In this document: positions 36,580 to 47,003 of the stretch, in pieces
How positions within the stretch are numbered: position 1 is the stretch's first letter
Layout of the letters: each line of letters starts with the position of its first letter
Source of the DNA: Leptospira chreensis
Lineage (GTDB): Bacteria; Spirochaetota; Leptospiria; Leptospirales; Leptospiraceae
Direction of reading: 5' to 3'
Assembly (NCBI RefSeq): GCF_016919165.1
Contig: NZ_JAFFPS010000026.1
Location: forward strand, 1-64,000
DNA length: 64,000 nt
Made by a program: the position numbers and the translations under genes
The notes under the pieces: model-generated
Told to the model about the DNA's origin: nothing
The model's database searches: none
The model's input: only the letters and a program-made list of their open reading frames with translations

Positions 36580-38671
36580 ACAAAACCGTTTTGATTTTAG
36601 AATCATTCGCCTTTTTATTTCTACTATTGTTATTTATTCCTTCGCTTTAGGATCCTCTCTTTGGGCTTTGCCCACCTATGAAGAAGTAAAATCAACTTAC
36701 AAACCCTCCGACATTCAAGTATTGGATCGCAGTGGCGAACTTGTCCAAAGGTATAGAATCCAAAATACATACCGATCGGAAGAATGGACGGACTATCACA
36801 AACTTCCTAAATTTTTAATTGAGTCGGTGGTTCATGCAGAAGACAAACGGTTCTTTTCGCATGGGGGAGTGGATTCGAATGCTCTTGTTTCCTCCTTCCT
36901 AGGAAATCTCACGGGGTCGACCTTACGTGGTGGTTCTACCATTACCATGCAACTGGTTTCACTCTTAGATTTGGAATTACAACCGAGAGAATCCAAACGT
37001 AAAACAGTATTTCAAAAACTAAAACAAATCCAAAGAGCTGTGGAGTTGGAAGATACTTGGACGAAGGAAGAAATTTTTACCGCCTATATCAACTTGATTT
37101 ATTTTAGAGGAGAGTTGAAAGGAATCAGTTCCGCAAGTAAGGGATTATTTCGAAAATCACCTGAGGCATTGACACCTAACGAAACCTATGTGCTTGCTGC
37201 TCTCATTCGTTCCCCACAAAGTTCGATTGAAAAAGTGGAAAGACGTGTTTGTTTACTAAAAATGGAAAGGGATGGGGTAGAGGACTGTACCGCCATTTCT
37301 CGTTTGGTGAGAGAATCTTTGTTTCGAAATTTAGATTATCCGCAGTATCCATCCTTTGTTCCGTTATTTACAAAAGCACTTCTGGATTTTTCAAAAGAAG
37401 ATGGAAAATTAAACTCTTCGTTTCCCTCTTCCTTATCTTTAAACTTCCAGAGAAAGGTAGAAGAGATTCTCAAACGAAATGTAAAATCTCTGGCAGAAAA
37501 AAATGTCAAGGATGGAGCTGTCATTGTCATAGACAACCGCACAGGTCAGGTTCTTGTCTATGTTGCTAATATCGGGGAAGAAAGTTCTGTTGGAAAACTA
37601 GACCTCATTCGAAGCAAAAGACAAGTGGGATCCACTCTCAAACCATTTGTGTATGCACAAAACTTCCAAGAAAACAAACTAGACCCCGACTCCATTCTTT
37701 CTGATTCTCCGGTAGGGATTCCTGTTTACCAAGGCATCTATCGACCGTTAAACTATGATAAATCTTATAAAGGGAATGTGACAGTAAGACAAAGTTTGGC
37801 CTCTTCACTCAACATTCCGGCCATCCGTGCTTTGTCATTTTTAGACATCAATGAATTTGTTTCTGTACTCGAGAGGTTGGGAATCACCGGCCTTCGGTAT
37901 CCTGAGTTTTACGGACCTTCCTTGGCACTAGGGACTGCAGATATGAGTTTACTAGAACTCACCAATGCCTACCGAACCCTTGCCAATGGGGGTGAGTATT
38001 CTGAACTAAGATTTCAAAATACAACAAAGGAAATCGCATCAAGAAAAGTATTCTCACCTAAAGTAAGTTATCTGGTTTCGGAAATCCTTGCGGATCGGGA
38101 AGCTCGGTCTCTTGGGTTTGGATGGGATAATTTTTTATCAACATCTTATTATACCTCGGTCAAAACAGGAACAAGCCAAGACATGAGAGACAATTGGTGT
38201 ATTGGTTATTCGGAGTTTTATACAGTTGGTGTTTGGGTGGGAAATCCTACAGGGGCTCCGATGTTAGATGTTTCCGGGATTACGGGTGCGGCTCCTGTTT
38301 GGCGTGAGACAATGGATGTTTTACATGAGTCCCTAGGTTCTAAATTAAAAAAACCTGAGTTTGAAAATTCCACAGATACAGGTTATCATCTGTCTAAAGA
38401 CGGTGGGGTAGAGAAAACAAAGTCGAAGAGAATTCTCACTCCTGTGAGCGGAAGTATTTTTGCATTGGATCCTGATATTCCCTTGGGACGTCAAAAAATC
38501 CTCTTTACTTTCAGTTCCTACGAGGTTTCGTATTCTTATTATTTAAACGATGAAAACATTGGTTCCGCGGGAGGGCCTTACCTCTGGGAACCGAAGAAGG
38601 GAGAATATCGTTTGCAAGTAAAAGATAGAGATGGTAAAGTTTTATCTCTTTCTTTATTTGAAGTTCGGTAA
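36551..38671 (+). CDS. pbpC: Penicillin-binding protein 1C
   Basis: A bifunctional-type peptidoglycan synthase. About 706 residues from ATG 36551 or 36557; a longer frame opens at 36479. After one membrane helix (FISTIVIYSFALGSSLWAL) comes the glycosyltransferase domain with EDKRFFSHGGVD and RGGSTITMQL, then the transpeptidase with SxxK in VGSTLKPFV, SxN in SSLNIPA and KTGTSQD. A C-terminal PBP1C-type module (TPVSGSIFALDPDIP) follows. The motifs are intact. Overlap with the RsmD-like gene suggests co-expression. Confidence 0.93.
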   Translation: MKMPRPLFGKQNRFDFRIIRLFISTIVIYSFALGSSLWALPTYEEVKSTYKPSDIQVLDRSGELVQRYRIQNTYRSEEWTDYHKLPKFLIESVVHAEDKRFFSHGGVDSNALVSSFLGNLTGSTLRGGSTITMQLVSLLDLELQPRESKRKTVFQKLKQIQRAVELEDTWTKEEIFTAYINLIYFRGELKGISSASKGLFRKSPEALTPNETYVLAALIRSPQSSIEKVERRVCLLKMERDGVEDCTAISRLVRESLFRNLDYPQYPSFVPLFTKALLDFSKEDGKLNSSFPSSLSLNFQRKVEEILKRNVKSLAEKNVKDGAVIVIDNRTGQVLVYVANIGEESSVGKLDLIRSKRQVGSTLKPFVYAQNFQENKLDPDSILSDSPVGIPVYQGIYRPLNYDKSYKGNVTVRQSLASSLNIPAIRALSFLDINEFVSVLERLGITGLRYPEFYGPSLALGTADMSLLELTNAYRTLANGGEYSELRFQNTTKEIASRKVFSPKVSYLVSEILADREARSLGFGWDNFLSTSYYTSVKTGTSQDMRDNWCIGYSEFYTVGVWVGNPTGAPMLDVSGITGAAPVWRETMDVLHESLGSKLKKPEFENSTDTGYHLSKDGGVEKTKSKRILTPVSGSIFALDPDIPLGRQKILFTFSSYEVSYSYYLNDENIGSAGGPYLWEPKKGEYRLQVKDRDGKVLSLSLFEVR

Positions 38672-38677
38672 CATACA

Positions 38678-39103
38678 ATGCCAAAACCAATCAAATACAA
38701 ACATAAATTCACCCAACAAGTTGTTTGGGGTGAGATGGATGCTTTCGGGCATGTAAACAATGTAACATACGTTAGATACTTCGAATCGGCGAGAGCTGAT
38801 TATTTTACCAAAGAAGGATTATGGGATTCACCGGTAAAACCAGTCAAGGCTGGGCCTGTGCTCACTCATTTGGATATGGACTATCGCAAACAAGTGGTTT
38901 TCCCTGCTACTTTAGAAATTTCACTGGAAGTGGATTCTATTTCTTCTCGAGCATTTACTGTGATTTGTTCTATGTGGAATGAAAACGAGGAATGTGTTCT
39001 GACTGGGAATGCTGCTTTCGTTTGGTTCGATTTTGAATTACAAAAACCATCGGCCCTTCCAGATCATTTTAAAACAAAATTTGGACCCAACCATTTGGTA
39101 TGA
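38678..39103 (+). CDS. Acyl-CoA thioesterase, 4HBT/YbgC-like
   Basis: 141 residues with the hot-dog fold motif VWGEMDAFGHVNNVTYVRYFESARADYF, including the catalytic Asp and HVNN loop. Such proteins hydrolyse medium or long acyl-CoA or acyl-ACP. It lies 6 bases after pbpC and overlaps the next gene by ATGA. Substrate unknown. Confidence 0.92.
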   Translation: MPKPIKYKHKFTQQVVWGEMDAFGHVNNVTYVRYFESARADYFTKEGLWDSPVKPVKAGPVLTHLDMDYRKQVVFPATLEISLEVDSISSRAFTVICSMWNENEECVLTGNAAFVWFDFELQKPSALPDHFKTKFGPNHLV

Positions 39104-40383
39104 TAAAACAATCCTTTCAAGAACGATTTAAACTTGATGATGAGGTGATGAAGATTTCCAGAATCTGCCTCGTTGTATTTTTTAGTTTTATCGGTTTTGG
39201 AATCTTTGCTCCTATTGATGAGTTAGGATTGTACGATCCCAAGTGGATTCGTATTTTACATGCATCAGTTACCTTGGGATTTTTCTTTGCCACTTATTTC
39301 TCCGATTGGGTTCGCAAACAAATCCAAAACATCATGTTGTTTTTCTTCTACACCATGAGTGCCCATTCTCTTATCCTTCTGTATTGGAACTCCCTTTACA
39401 TTGGTTATCTTGTGGGAATGATTTTAGTGCTTTCTTGTATAGGTGTGAGTTTTGTGGACAGAAGGTCTCTTGTTTCTTATTTGGGAACTGTATCTTCCGC
39501 CGGAATTTTTATTGGCCTTTATACAAAAGAACCACAAGTGGATTTACCACTTTACCTTTCGGCCATCATCACACCCGCTCTTGTTTCCTATCTAACACTC
39601 AATATACGACTCAGCTCTGTGGAAAAACTTCGCATTTCAGAATCGAAACTCAAAGGGTTTCAAGATCGTATGTTAAATGAATTGGATCTGGCCAATGAAA
39701 CCCAGTCCAATTTGGTAACGACGCAGTGGCCCAAAACAAAAGGTGTGCGGCTCCATTCTTTTTTTCAATCCTTTGGACAGGTGGGTGGTGATGCCATTAG
39801 TTATTTGGAACGCGAGGATGGAAAGTTAGCGCTGTTTTTTGCAGATGTTTCTGGTCATGGAATTGCATCGGCTATGGTTTCTGCCATGGCAGTTCTTGCT
39901 TTTAAAATTCATGGAAATCAAACCGAACCTTCTAATTGTTTAAAATCAATTCATACCGACTTGCAAGAGTTAGTTCCCAATAATCATATCAGTGCTTGTG
40001 TATTGTTTGTGGATACATCCACAAAAGAAATTCGATATTCCGTGGCAGGCCATCCCCCTCTTATCCGAATCGAAAAAGGTTCAGATCCTAAATTTATAGA
40101 AGGGATGGGAACTCTCATTGTGTCCTATTTAAAACCCAATCTCAAAGATTATACTCTCATTCCCAACTCAGGGGATCGAATTTTACTCTATTCGGATGGA
40201 ATTTTGGAAGTTTTTGATGAGGCGGGAGAGATTTATGGAGACGAACATTTACTAACATCCATAAAAAATCATTCTGACAAAAAAGGTGAAGAATTTTTGA
40301 ATGCTCTATATGAGGACTCTATGTCATTTTCGGCAAAACGAATTTCCGACGATATGAGTATGTTATTACTGGAAATTTTATGA
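39100..40383 (+). CDS. SpoIIE-type PP2C phosphatase with membrane domain
   Basis: 427 residues. About six membrane helices fill residues 20-180, then a SpoIIE/RsbU-like PP2C domain carries GQVGGDAISYLEREDGKLALFFADVSGHGIASAMV with metal-binding Asp residues, AGHPPLIRIEKG and RILLYSDGILEVFDEAGEIYGD. Such phosphatases remove phosphate from STAS-domain partners. A STAS protein is encoded at 27580, but not adjacent. It overlaps the genes before and after by four bases, so membrane sensing may be coupled to LptF/G-type or thioesterase expression, which is inference. Confidence 0.94.
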   Translation: MIKQSFQERFKLDDEVMKISRICLVVFFSFIGFGIFAPIDELGLYDPKWIRILHASVTLGFFFATYFSDWVRKQIQNIMLFFFYTMSAHSLILLYWNSLYIGYLVGMILVLSCIGVSFVDRRSLVSYLGTVSSAGIFIGLYTKEPQVDLPLYLSAIITPALVSYLTLNIRLSSVEKLRISESKLKGFQDRMLNELDLANETQSNLVTTQWPKTKGVRLHSFFQSFGQVGGDAISYLEREDGKLALFFADVSGHGIASAMVSAMAVLAFKIHGNQTEPSNCLKSIHTDLQELVPNNHISACVLFVDTSTKEIRYSVAGHPPLIRIEKGSDPKFIEGMGTLIVSYLKPNLKDYTLIPNSGDRILLYSDGILEVFDEAGEIYGDEHLLTSIKNHSDKKGEEFLNALYEDSMSFSAKRISDDMSMLLLEIL

Positions 40384-41516
40384 ATTTGTTGTTAACACCC
40401 TTTCTTTGGTTCAAAAAAGAGTTCATCCCCTTTCGTACTTTAGATCGTTATTTATTTTTAGATTTTTTTAAAACCTTTCTTGGTACTCTCATCATGCTTA
40501 CATCCATGATTGTGATTTATAAATTCACAGACGTGATGAAGTATTTAGTTTCTTCGAAAGTAAACCAAGTGCATGTCTATTTACATGTATTGTATTCTTT
40601 GCCATCGATGGTGGATCAGGTTGTAGCTCCGGCACTTATGTTTTCCGTTTGTTTTGTCATCGGTCAATTTAGTGTGAACAAAGAACTTGTGGCCATGATG
40701 GTTGCCGGAGTTTCTTTTATCCGAATCATCACACCCATTTTATTTTTTGGAATCGCTATCTGGCTTGTTATGACTCTCTTTGGGCAAACAGTTGTGATTC
40801 CGGCCAACAAACAGGCACAGATCGAATTTAGTATTATGGCAAAGGGATCCAACCGACTGATAGATTTTGTCTATCAATTGCATATCAAAGGAAAAAAAGG
40901 TTTCTATTATGTCTATTGGATCGATGAAAAAGATAACACTGTAAAAGGTGGATTCAACTACATCGAAATCACACCAGACGGCCATCCCACTTATACTGTA
41001 TCTTCACAAAAAGCAAAATTCATTCCGTCCCCTCACAGTTGGGTTTTGTATGATGCAGAAGAAGTCAGGTTCAATGAAAATCTAGAACTCGTATCTCGAA
41101 TTAAATATCCAGAAAAAACCTATGATTTCCCGGAAGACTTAGCCTATTTTTCCAAACCTATTCGTAATCCAGAAGAAATGAATTTTTTTGAATTAGCAGA
41201 TGAGATTCAGTCCAGGATCACCAAAGGAATTCCTTTTCGAAACGTGATCATCCAACAACATATGGCTTTTGCTATGCCACTGATGTCTTTTGTTGTGGTG
41301 ACTCTGGGTGCCCTTGCTGGTGCCATCACCAAACGTTCTGCAGGTGTGGCAAGTCTTGGTCTTACGATTGCCGTTGTATTGTTATATTATATTTTGAATT
41401 CGACTGCTAAAACTTTGGCCGAAAACGGCGCCTTGCCAATTTGGATTGGTATGTGGATGACACCTGTGATTTTCACCTCAGCGGCGTATCTTTTGTACAG
41501 ACGAATGAATATTTAA
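40380..41516 (+). CDS. LptF/LptG-family lipopolysaccharide export permease
   Basis: A 378-residue inner-membrane protein with three N-terminal and three C-terminal helices around a periplasmic domain, as in LptF/LptG. The N-terminal TLDRYLFLDFFKTFLGTLIML and the C-terminal MAFAMPLMSFVVVTLGALAGAI are typical. It would export LPS to the outer membrane with LptB. Only one of the pair is here, so its LptF or LptG identity is not decided. It ends before a bidirectional hairpin. Confidence 0.9.
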   Translation: MNLLLTPFLWFKKEFIPFRTLDRYLFLDFFKTFLGTLIMLTSMIVIYKFTDVMKYLVSSKVNQVHVYLHVLYSLPSMVDQVVAPALMFSVCFVIGQFSVNKELVAMMVAGVSFIRIITPILFFGIAIWLVMTLFGQTVVIPANKQAQIEFSIMAKGSNRLIDFVYQLHIKGKKGFYYVYWIDEKDNTVKGGFNYIEITPDGHPTYTVSSQKAKFIPSPHSWVLYDAEEVRFNENLELVSRIKYPEKTYDFPEDLAYFSKPIRNPEEMNFFELADEIQSRITKGIPFRNVIIQQHMAFAMPLMSFVVVTLGALAGAITKRSAGVASLGLTIAVVLLYYILNSTAKTLAENGALPIWIGMWMTPVIFTSAAYLLYRRMNI

Positions 41517-41593
41517 ATTCATTCCGTATTCTGTATGATGGGTTAGAACTTTACTTTAGAAACCATACTATCAAAACTTTAGTTGGATAAAAT

Positions 41594-41617
41594 ACGAGGA
41601 GTGATCCTTCTCCTCGT
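41594..41617. terminator. Bidirectional terminator hairpin
   Basis: ACGAGGAG (41594-41601) and CTCCTCGT (41610-41617) form an eight-base-pair stem with an eight-base loop, midway between two convergent genes (ends at 41516 and 41666). T-rich sequence follows in both directions, though the runs are short. Confidence 0.7.
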
Positions 41618-41665
41618 TTAAAGATTGTGAAAGTTTTAATCCTTTCTTTTGAAATTGCCCGTGAC

Positions 41666-43111
41666 TTAATTTTCGGTTAAAAACACTCGTTTGTAAAGAT
41701 CGGTTTGTAAAATCCCCTTGGGATCATACTTCTTCTTCAAGGAGTAGAATCTTTTTAGATTGTCTTTAGGGAAATAGGATTCCATCACACGTTTGCGAAG
41801 AGTGGAATCTTTGGCAAAGTAGAATCTACCTTTGTGTTTTAAAACAATTTCATCCATCTCTTTACAAAGTGCCCATAGTTTATCTCTATTTCCTTTGGTA
41901 ACAGGGAAGTCCATTGCCATAGAAAATCCATCCACTGCATGAGTTAATAGGAATGGATCTGGTTTGTGTTTTTTGAATACAGACAGATAATTCACGATTC
42001 CTCGTTCTTGGCAAATGGTGAAAATTTCACGGAATGCTTGTTTGGCGTTTTCTTTTGGAATGAAAACTTGGTATTGGATCATTCCACCTGGTTTGTAAAC
42101 AAACTTCCAATTGGGTACATAATCCAAAAGAAAAGCATACTCCGCATGGCCTTGGTAATAGGCTTTGTTATTTACGAGAATACTTGCAATACACTTAGCA
42201 AAATTGACAAGGCGCATTCCTAAATTAAAACTAAAGGGACGCATAAGAATCCACATCCATTTTTTAGGAATCACATAAAACAAACGAGAAGGAAGGTGTT
42301 GTCTTTCGAGTAAACAGTTACCAGGAAAATCAGGATCTTCTCCTTCTTTTAAGTTTGTGGCTTTATGGATTTGGCCTCTACCCATGGATTCACCTGAGGC
42401 AAAGGCATCAATCCAACCCACTAAATAATCGGATGATTTATAATGTTCTTCGAAATAAGTAAATAGTTCATCAAAGTTTCTCACATACACTGGATCAATT
42501 TTCATTTTTCCAGAATAAATGGGTTTCATCTTGATTTGTACTGTTAGAAAACAACCTAACATTCCAAAGCCGGAAATTGCAGAATAAAATAGATCTGTAT
42601 TTTTTTTAGGAGAACAAACTAAAATATCCCCTTTGGCAGTTAGGAATGTAAATTCTTTGATATGTTCGCCAATGGTTCCCACTTTGAAATTGTTTTTTCC
42701 ATGAATGTTCATAGAAAGAGCACCACCAAGGGTTGGCATCATGGTTCCAGAAACTACAGGAGGCCAAAATCCATTTTCAATACCTGTTTCCCAAAGGTCT
42801 TTGATTCGCGCTCCGGATTGGACTGTCATCACTCCTGTTTTTAGATTAAAATCCAAAACCTTATTGAAGTGAGTTAAATCCAAAACAATCCCGTCTGTAT
42901 TTGTGGAAGCATCTCCATAACTACATCCACCACCACGTAACGCAACTTTGGTGCCTGTTTGGTTTGCCCAAACAAAGAGTTCTTTAATCTCTTCTTCTGT
43001 TTCTGGACGAAATATAGAAGAAAGAGAAAACGAACTCATTCCCCATGCTTCGACTTTTTCCTTTTTAGGAACTTTCACATCTTGAATGGATTTAGTTTTT
43101 TTTGCGACCAT
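41666..43111 (-). CDS. FAD-linked oxidase, DprE1-like
   Basis: 481 residues with a VAO-type FAD domain: [49 protein letters not shown]. In mycobacteria DprE1 oxidises decaprenyl-phosphoryl-ribose, using a matching NIHGKNHH region. Here it lies one base after an SDR gene that looks like DprE2. The pair could epimerise a polyprenyl-linked sugar. The key Cys targeted by DprE1 inhibitors does not appear in the same place (SMNIHGKNN). Sugar identity in Leptospira is unknown, and a gulono/arabino-lactone oxidase is an alternative. Confidence 0.85.
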   Translation of the reverse strand: MVAKKTKSIQDVKVPKKEKVEAWGMSSFSLSSIFRPETEEEIKELFVWANQTGTKVALRGGGCSYGDASTNTDGIVLDLTHFNKVLDFNLKTGVMTVQSGARIKDLWETGIENGFWPPVVSGTMMPTLGGALSMNIHGKNNFKVGTIGEHIKEFTFLTAKGDILVCSPKKNTDLFYSAISGFGMLGCFLTVQIKMKPIYSGKMKIDPVYVRNFDELFTYFEEHYKSSDYLVGWIDAFASGESMGRGQIHKATNLKEGEDPDFPGNCLLERQHLPSRLFYVIPKKWMWILMRPFSFNLGMRLVNFAKCIASILVNNKAYYQGHAEYAFLLDYVPNWKFVYKPGGMIQYQVFIPKENAKQAFREIFTICQERGIVNYLSVFKKHKPDPFLLTHAVDGFSMAMDFPVTKGNRDKLWALCKEMDEIVLKHKGRFYFAKDSTLRKRVMESYFPKDNLKRFYSLKKKYDPKGILQTDLYKRVFLTEN

Positions 43112-43112
43112 G

Positions 43113-43865
43113 TTATATACTCAGTTTTTTAAAAATGAAATTGGGAATGTTACGAATGATAAGGCCAACGAGTGCCCAAATCCCAGGAACAAATGCTTCG
43201 TCTTTTCCACTGGCAACAATCTTAAGAATTTTATTAGCTGCTTCTTCAGCAGTGATTGCTTTTAGTAAACCTTTTTCAGGGAGTTTTAAACCTTTCGTCA
43301 TTTCAGTGATGACGAATCCCGGTTTAATGGTTGTTACTTGGACATTGGATTCTGATAATCGATTGCGAAGGGCTTCAAGGTAAGTATTGAGTCCGGCTTT
43401 AGAAGTATTGTAAACGGGATTCCCTTTACGACCTCGTTCTCCTGCGATCGAAGAGATTCCTACAATTTTACCAGACTTTTGTTTTGTAAAATATGTAGCC
43501 ACAGGATTTAGAAAAGCAACTGCACCCAAAAGGTTTACGTTTAACATTTCTAAGTCTTTTGTCGTATTGTACTCATTAGGAGAGATCTCAGGCATAACTC
43601 CAGAGGCAAAGTACACTTCATCCAATCCGCCGAGTAAACTCACTGCTTTCCCGAAGGTTTTCTCTGCTGTGGAAAACTTTGTCACATCAAAGACTAAAGG
43701 GAAGGCTCTTTTCTCTTTGGTTTGATTGGCTTTTTTGGCTATGGACTCTAGGGACTTTTCCCTTCTTGCCAAAAGAACCACGGAATTCCCTGCGTTCAAT
43801 TCAGCTTCTGCTATGGCTTTTCCGATCCCACTCGAGGCACCGACGATGATTATTTTTTTCCCCAT
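43113..43865 (-). CDS. Short-chain dehydrogenase/reductase, DprE2-like
   Basis: 250 residues with the NAD(P) motif [15 protein letters not shown], the Asn in NLLGAVAFL, catalytic Ser in [13 protein letters not shown] and YxxxK as [11 protein letters not shown]. The upstream-downstream order with the FAD oxidase, one base apart on the minus strand, resembles mycobacterial DprE2-DprE1. As a lone sequence it could be any SDR, so the assignment depends on the neighbour. It diverges from the NYN gene by about 50 bases. Confidence 0.87.
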   Translation of the reverse strand: MGKKIIIVGASSGIGKAIAEAELNAGNSVVLLARREKSLESIAKKANQTKEKRAFPLVFDVTKFSTAEKTFGKAVSLLGGLDEVYFASGVMPEISPNEYNTTKDLEMLNVNLLGAVAFLNPVATYFTKQKSGKIVGISSIAGERGRKGNPVYNTSKAGLNTYLEALRNRLSESNVQVTTIKPGFVITEMTKGLKLPEKGLLKAITAEEAANKILKIVASGKDEAFVPGIWALVGLIIRNIPNFIFKKLSI

Positions 43866-43916
43866 GTTTACGTTTTTTTGGTTTAATCGAATCTGGCAAG
43901 TGGTTTCATTAGAGTT

Positions 43917-44417
43917 GTGCCCGTAAATGAGAGAATCCTGATCGACGGGATGAATCTAATGTATAAATTTCCCGATTTGGCTTTTTGTTTGGGGGAATAC
44001 CGCCTGCAAGATGCCCGGGACGGGTTATTGGCCCATCTAAAACGATTCTATGTTACGAATCAACATTCTAAGATTTTAGTATTTTTTGACGGGAAAAAGG
44101 ATCTTACCTCGGATTGTTATTCGGAAGATTGGGATAAATTCTCGATTCATTACAGCCATGAAAAAAAAGCCGACGAACTCATCATTGGATATCTCAACTT
44201 ATGTCCAGTACCTTCACAGTGTTTGGTGATCACTTCCGACAAAGAGATTGTTAGTTTTGCACGTAGGCTTCGGGCCAAAAGAATGACCTCCGAGGAGTTT
44301 TATGCAGAATGGCTCAAACGGGAATCCGAAGAGGATGAAACGGAATTTAACTACCTGAAAGAAGGATTGACACCAAGTTCGGAAACCGATTACTGGGAGA
44401 GACAATTCCTCCCTTGA
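43917..44417 (+). CDS. NYN-domain (YacP-like) putative nuclease
   Basis: 166 residues of the PIN-like NYN/YacP type: RILIDGMNLMYKFPDL, VFFDGKKD, the acidic KADELIIGYLN and LVITSDKEIVSFARR motifs. Relatives cut RNA, for example in ribosome-associated mRNA decay. Start is GTG at 43917. It ends one base before the MBOAT gene begins, so the two are co-transcribed though unlikely to be functionally related. Confidence 0.86.
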   Translation: MPVNERILIDGMNLMYKFPDLAFCLGEYRLQDARDGLLAHLKRFYVTNQHSKILVFFDGKKDLTSDCYSEDWDKFSIHYSHEKKADELIIGYLNLCPVPSQCLVITSDKEIVSFARRLRAKRMTSEEFYAEWLKRESEEDETEFNYLKEGLTPSSETDYWERQFLP

Positions 44418-44418
44418 T

Positions 44419-45897
44419 ATGTTGTTCAACTCAATCCCATTTTTAATCTTCTTTTCCATTGTCTACACACTCTATTGGGCCATTCCTAAAGAGGTTCGAA
44501 AGTATTTTCTGCTTATGGCAGGGATTGGTTTTTATGCCTACTTTTCTTTGGTCCTGACGGCCCACTTTCTTGTTGCCATTGGGATCAATTACCTTCTCTA
44601 TCGCAAAATCAAATCCCAACCATCGAAGTTTTGGATTGGACTTACGGTAGCTCTCAACCTAATCAATTTAGGGTTTTTTAAATATATTTATTTTTTCAGT
44701 AAGGTCCTTGCTGATCTAACGGACTATCCGTTCTTTAAACAAGTTCCTGATCTCATCCACATTGCCTTACCACTGGCGATTAGTTTTTATACCTTTCAAG
44801 TGATTGCCGCCGCCGTTGATACTTATCGCGATCCATCAAAACCCGTAGTCAAAGTGGATGATTACTTTTTGTTCGTTGCTTTTTTTCCTGTGCTCATTGC
44901 GGGGCCTATCATGCGGATGTCAGACTTTTTTCCGAACTTGGACAAACTTGTTCCAAACAAAGAAAAGATGTACCGCGCATCGTATTTACTCATGTCGGGG
45001 CTTGTGAAAAAAGTTCTCGTGGCTGATCCCATGTCACTAACCATCTCACCGGTGTTTGGTTCTCCTGCGGAATACGATTCTTTTTCTTTATTCATCGCAG
45101 GGATTTGTTATTCGATTCAAGTGTATAGTGACTTTTCTGGACTAACCGATATGGCGCGTTCCATTGCTTTGTTTTTAGGTTTTGAAACACCAGAAAACTT
45201 CAAAGCTCCTTTTTTCTCCACGTCTGGACGAGAACTTTGGAAACGTTGGCATATCACACTTTCTTTTTGGCTTAGAGATTATATTTATTTTCCACTCGGT
45301 GGTTCTCGGAAAGGAGAACTCCGCACTTACTTAAACCTAATCATCATTATGACACTCGGTGGATTTTGGCATGGAGCCGATTATACTTTTATCTGTTGGG
45401 GTTTTTATTGGGGATTGATTTTGGCCGGGGAACGGTATTTTGAAGACAACTTGGGTTGGAAGTTAACTCCACAAAAAAACAAATTCTTAATCGTAATCAA
45501 AGCTCTCATCGTTTTTGTTTTATTTTCGATTTCGGGACTGATGTTTCGATCGAATAACGCAACCAATATGGTAGATCATTTTTATGGTATCTTTACTCAC
45601 TTTTCCCATAGTTTAGAAGTTATGTTTGTAGGTGATTCCAATGAATGGTTGGTTTCAGCCACATCACTTTTGGGAAATGGTTCTTCTTTTCGGTTCCAAC
45701 ATATCGAAAACCTGGAACGTATTTTTTATACTTCGATTGCTCTATTGTTTTTTCACCATATCCAATATGTTCCTGAGTTTTGGGAACGGGTTCGTAAACA
45801 CGATGTATGGCTTGTGCCAATACTTGGTGTTGTTACGATTTTCCTTCTCGCCACTCTTTCACAAGATGGTGGAGAATTTATCTACTATAAGTTTTAG
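44419..45897 (+). CDS. MBOAT-family O-acyltransferase, AlgI-like
   Basis: A 492-residue membrane protein with about ten helices. The central RPLK...[24 protein letters not shown]-like motif (here [19 protein letters not shown]...PLGGSRKGE) and the catalytic His in [16 protein letters not shown] are typical of AlgI/DltB. It would move acyl groups across the membrane to a surface polymer. The DUF1574 protein immediately after is the likely partner, as in Leptospira surface acylation loci. Confidence 0.94.
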   Translation: [492 protein letters not shown]

Positions 45898-45905
45898 GAG
45901 ACATT

Positions 45906-47003
45906 GTGGATTTAATTCGTAACCGATATTTACTCGTCCCTTTCCTAGTTGTATTTTTAACGTTTTGTCTAGATAAACTATTACTTCTAGAGAATGTACA
46001 TACTTATTTTTCAAAGTCACTTTCGGACATAAACTATATCCAAAAAGACCAATTATACGATGATTTAAAACTGTATTTATCTAATCAAGATAGAGATAAA
46101 GTCCTCGTTTACTTTGGAAACTCTCGGGCACTTTTGTTTGATAACGAATACATTCACAAAAAATACCCAGGTTGGGTGATGTTTAATTTCTCCGTACCAG
46201 GAGGAAAACCAGATTATGTATTACAATGGATGGAAAAGTTTCACAAAGACAATGTAAAACCTGATTTCTTTTTGTTTGATCACTCTGTGGAGATGTACAA
46301 CTCTACTGCCACTCTAAAAGTGGATGAAACTTTGACCAATGGACTCAACGTCTCTTTTGTATTAAAACATTTTTCCTTATTTTCAACGGATGATATTTCT
46401 ACACTCATCGCAAAACGAATGTTTCGTGCTTATCAATATCGTCCCAAGTTGGAAGTCATTCTCACCAGAGCCAAAAACAAAGAATCCTTTTTGTTTCCTT
46501 ACCGTGAATTGCGTAATAGTCTTATGGCAAATTTAAATAGAGGAAAGGGTTCTGCCATGACACCGGGAACTCACCAATCAGTGCTCCCTCCGGAGTTATT
46601 AAAAAAATCAGCGATTGGTGATTTTCATTCCTATTTAGTTCCCTTTCAGTTTTCCGATCAGGTTTTGAGTTTTACAAACCAATCTTTGGAATTAGCAAAA
46701 GAACTTGGTGTTCCGTCTGCTGTGATTTGGGTTCGACTCTCCTTACCTTATATGGATCATATTAGAAATTTAAAAGTTTCTGTAGGTGGTGGGAAGACGG
46801 ACACAGTGTATCATGATTGGTATCCAAGAATTTTAGATTACCACAAACAAAATGGTGTGCCGTTTTGGAATATGAACGATGATCCAAACTATGCCTGCAA
46901 CAATTTCAGTGACGCAGGCCACATGTCACCGACATGTTATGATGAGTATACCGATTTTATTTTTAAAAACTTACTTCAGTCTTTTGTAAAAGGTGTCCGG
47001 TAG
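45906..47003 (+). CDS. DUF1574-like surface acylation partner
   Basis: 365 residues. An N-terminal membrane anchor (YLLVPFLVVFLTFCLDKLLLL) is followed by an SGNH-like extracytoplasmic domain: YFGNSRALLFDNEYI near residue 62 and a C-terminal DAGHMSPTCYDEYTDF with Asp-x-x-His. This is the DUF1574 family, which I know mainly from Leptospira beside MBOAT genes. Start GTG at 45906, with AGGAGA upstream. It probably transfers the acyl group delivered by the MBOAT. Its 3' end overlaps the convergent gene by 28 bases. Confidence 0.85.
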   Translation: MDLIRNRYLLVPFLVVFLTFCLDKLLLLENVHTYFSKSLSDINYIQKDQLYDDLKLYLSNQDRDKVLVYFGNSRALLFDNEYIHKKYPGWVMFNFSVPGGKPDYVLQWMEKFHKDNVKPDFFLFDHSVEMYNSTATLKVDETLTNGLNVSFVLKHFSLFSTDDISTLIAKRMFRAYQYRPKLEVILTRAKNKESFLFPYRELRNSLMANLNRGKGSAMTPGTHQSVLPPELLKKSAIGDFHSYLVPFQFSDQVLSFTNQSLELAKELGVPSAVIWVRLSLPYMDHIRNLKVSVGGGKTDTVYHDWYPRILDYHKQNGVPFWNMNDDPNYACNNFSDAGHMSPTCYDEYTDFIFKNLLQSFVKGVR

